From the NCBI RefSeq assembly GCF_900099825.1, contig NZ_LT629693.1:6397001-6461000 (forward strand): a DNA stretch of 64,000 nucleotides. The letters are read 5' to 3'. Below, piece after piece: positions 63,029 to 64,000 of the stretch (position 1 is its first letter; every line of letters begins with the position of its first letter). This DNA comes from Bradyrhizobium ottawaense. GTDB taxonomy: Bacteria; Pseudomonadota; Alphaproteobacteria; Rhizobiales; Xanthobacteraceae. The notes under the pieces were generated by a model, which saw only the letters and a program-made list of their open reading frames with translations, did no database searches and was not told the origin of the DNA. The position numbers and the translations under genes are program-made.

Positions 63029-64000
63029 ATGGAAGCCTTCGGTCTGCTCGTGCACGGCTTTGCCGTTCTGCTGACATGGAAGACGATGCTTTTGATGATG
63101 GTCGGGCTGGTGCTCGGCATTTTCGTCGGCGTGCTGCCGGGCCTCGGCGGCCCCAATGGCGTGGCGATCCTGTTGCCGCTCACGTTCACGATGGATCCGA
63201 CCTCGGCGATCGTGATGCTGTCCTGCATCTACTGGGGTGCGCTGTTCGGCGGCGCCATCACCTCGATCCTGTTCAACATTCCCGGCGAAGCCTGGTCGGT
63301 CGCGACCACCTTCGACGGCTACCCGATGGCGCAACAGGGCAGGGCGGCGGAAGCGCTGACGGCCGCCTTCACCTCCTCCTTCATCGGCTCTCTGGTCGCG
63401 GTGCTCCTGATCACGTTTCTGGCGCCGATGATCTCGTCGTTCGCGCTGAAATTCGGTCCGCCGGAATTCTTCTCGGTTTACCTGCTCACCTTCTGCTCGT
63501 TCGTCGGCCTCGGCCGCGAAGCCAAGCACAAGACCGTCATTTCGATGTCGCTCGGCCTGCTGCTCGCCGGCATCGGCATGGACACCGTGTCCGGACAGCT
63601 GCGCATGACCTTTGGTTCGTCGGAGCTGCTGCGCGGCATCAACTTCCTGGTCGCGGTGATCGGCCTGTTCGGCATCAGCGAAATCCTGCTGACGATGGAG
63701 GAGCGCCTGGCGCTGCGCGGTCACGCCGCCGGCATTTCCCTTCGCGTGGTGCTGTCGGTGTGGAAGGACCTGCCGAAATACTGGGTGACGCTGCTGCGCT
63801 CGTCCTTCATCGGCTGCTGGCTCGGCATTACGCCGGGCGGGGCCATCGCAGCCTCGTTCATGGGGTACAACCTCGCCAAGCGCTTCTCCAAGGATCCGGA
63901 CAGCTTTGGCAAGGGCCGTATCGAGGGTGTGTTCGCGCCGGAAACCGCGGCCCATGCATCCGGCACCGCGGCGTTGCTGCCGATGCTGGCACTCGGCATT
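63029..64000 (+). CDS. tctA: TctA-like large membrane subunit (runs off the window)
   Basis: At least 324 residues, open at the right edge. ATG 63029 is 21 bases after tctB. TctA signatures are GIFVGVLPGLGGPNGVAILL, WGALFGGAITSILFNIPGEA and SFIGCWLGITPGGAIAASFM. It is the transport channel of the tripartite tricarboxylate transporter. Its C-terminus is not in the window. Confidence 0.9.
   Translation, partial: MEAFGLLVHGFAVLLTWKTMLLMMVGLVLGIFVGVLPGLGGPNGVAILLPLTFTMDPTSAIVMLSCIYWGALFGGAITSILFNIPGEAWSVATTFDGYPMAQQGRAAEALTAAFTSSFIGSLVAVLLITFLAPMISSFALKFGPPEFFSVYLLTFCSFVGLGREAKHKTVISMSLGLLLAGIGMDTVSGQLRMTFGSSELLRGINFLVAVIGLFGISEILLTMEERLALRGHAAGISLRVVLSVWKDLPKYWVTLLRSSFIGCWLGITPGGAIAASFMGYNLAKRFSKDPDSFGKGRIEGVFAPETAAHASGTAALLPMLALGI

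Noticed and set aside
61727..63955. 742-codon open frame on the minus strand over mtnA, tctB and tctA
   Set aside because: It is rich in His/Arg/Gln/Asp repeats with no domain, and lies antisense to three well-supported genes; it is a codon-bias artefact of GC-rich DNA.

Overview
The window looks like a GC-rich alphaproteobacterium of the Bradyrhizobium/Rhodopseudomonas group. That rests on the style of the tRNA-Lys and tRNA-Arg sequences, a rhizobial-type conjugative element and the metabolic gene set; it is an inference without database searching.

About 0.56-30.1 kb is the backbone of an integrative and conjugative element (ICE) resembling Mesorhizobium ICEMlSymR7A. It opens at a 3' fragment of a tRNA-Lys gene (561-612). 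A block of early genes follows (ardC, a toprim protein, DUF2493, DUF736), each behind a hairpin-rich leader, then a hipBA pair. Next is the excision/transfer switch: a divergent qseC-like repressor and qseM-like DUF2285 antiactivator, an fseA-like gene split into two frames (apparent +1 frameshift at TTT-C), and the rdfS-like excisionase. A 35-codon stump of repA marks a deletion of the replication/partition genes. The transfer genes run DUF2840, traF, lytic transglycosylase, relaxase rlxS, traG, copG, then trbBCDEJKLFGI, DUF2274 and a convergent LysR gene. Between copG and trbB lies a 3-kb insertion with broken genes, a second copG-like gene and an MFS transporter.

About 31-42.3 kb carries the quorum-sensing pair traI (LuxI) and traR (LuxR). 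They are separated by a cargo cluster of two saccharopine-dehydrogenase-like proteins, an alpha/beta hydrolase, a DUF2147 protein, a MipA/OmpV porin, a membrane protein, a TetR regulator and a Baeyer-Villiger-type monooxygenase. Four near-identical 18-bp palindromes (ACAYAACA-N2-TGTTRTGT) stand before the cluster's transcription units, so it looks like one TetR-controlled regulon for an uncharacterised ketone or ester pathway. A dispersed repeat occurs at 0.8, 6.4 and 42.5 kb. No integrase is present.

About 43.3-64 kb looks chromosomal. It holds an intact tRNA-Arg(CCG) with two tRNA fragments beside it; a LysR gene divergent from a gamma-glutamyltransferase-like gene and an ABC binding protein; a GlcG-like protein with a fused FAD/Fe-S 2-hydroxyacid dehydrogenase; and a GntR regulator divergent from two serine-glyoxylate-type aminotransferases, an MFS carrier, a ketopantoate-reductase-like protein and an enoyl-CoA hydratase. 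The window ends with a tripartite tricarboxylate transporter (tctC, tctB, tctA; tctA runs off the end) wrapped around a class II aldolase, mtnP and mtnA. These three together match the methylthioadenosine DHAP shunt.
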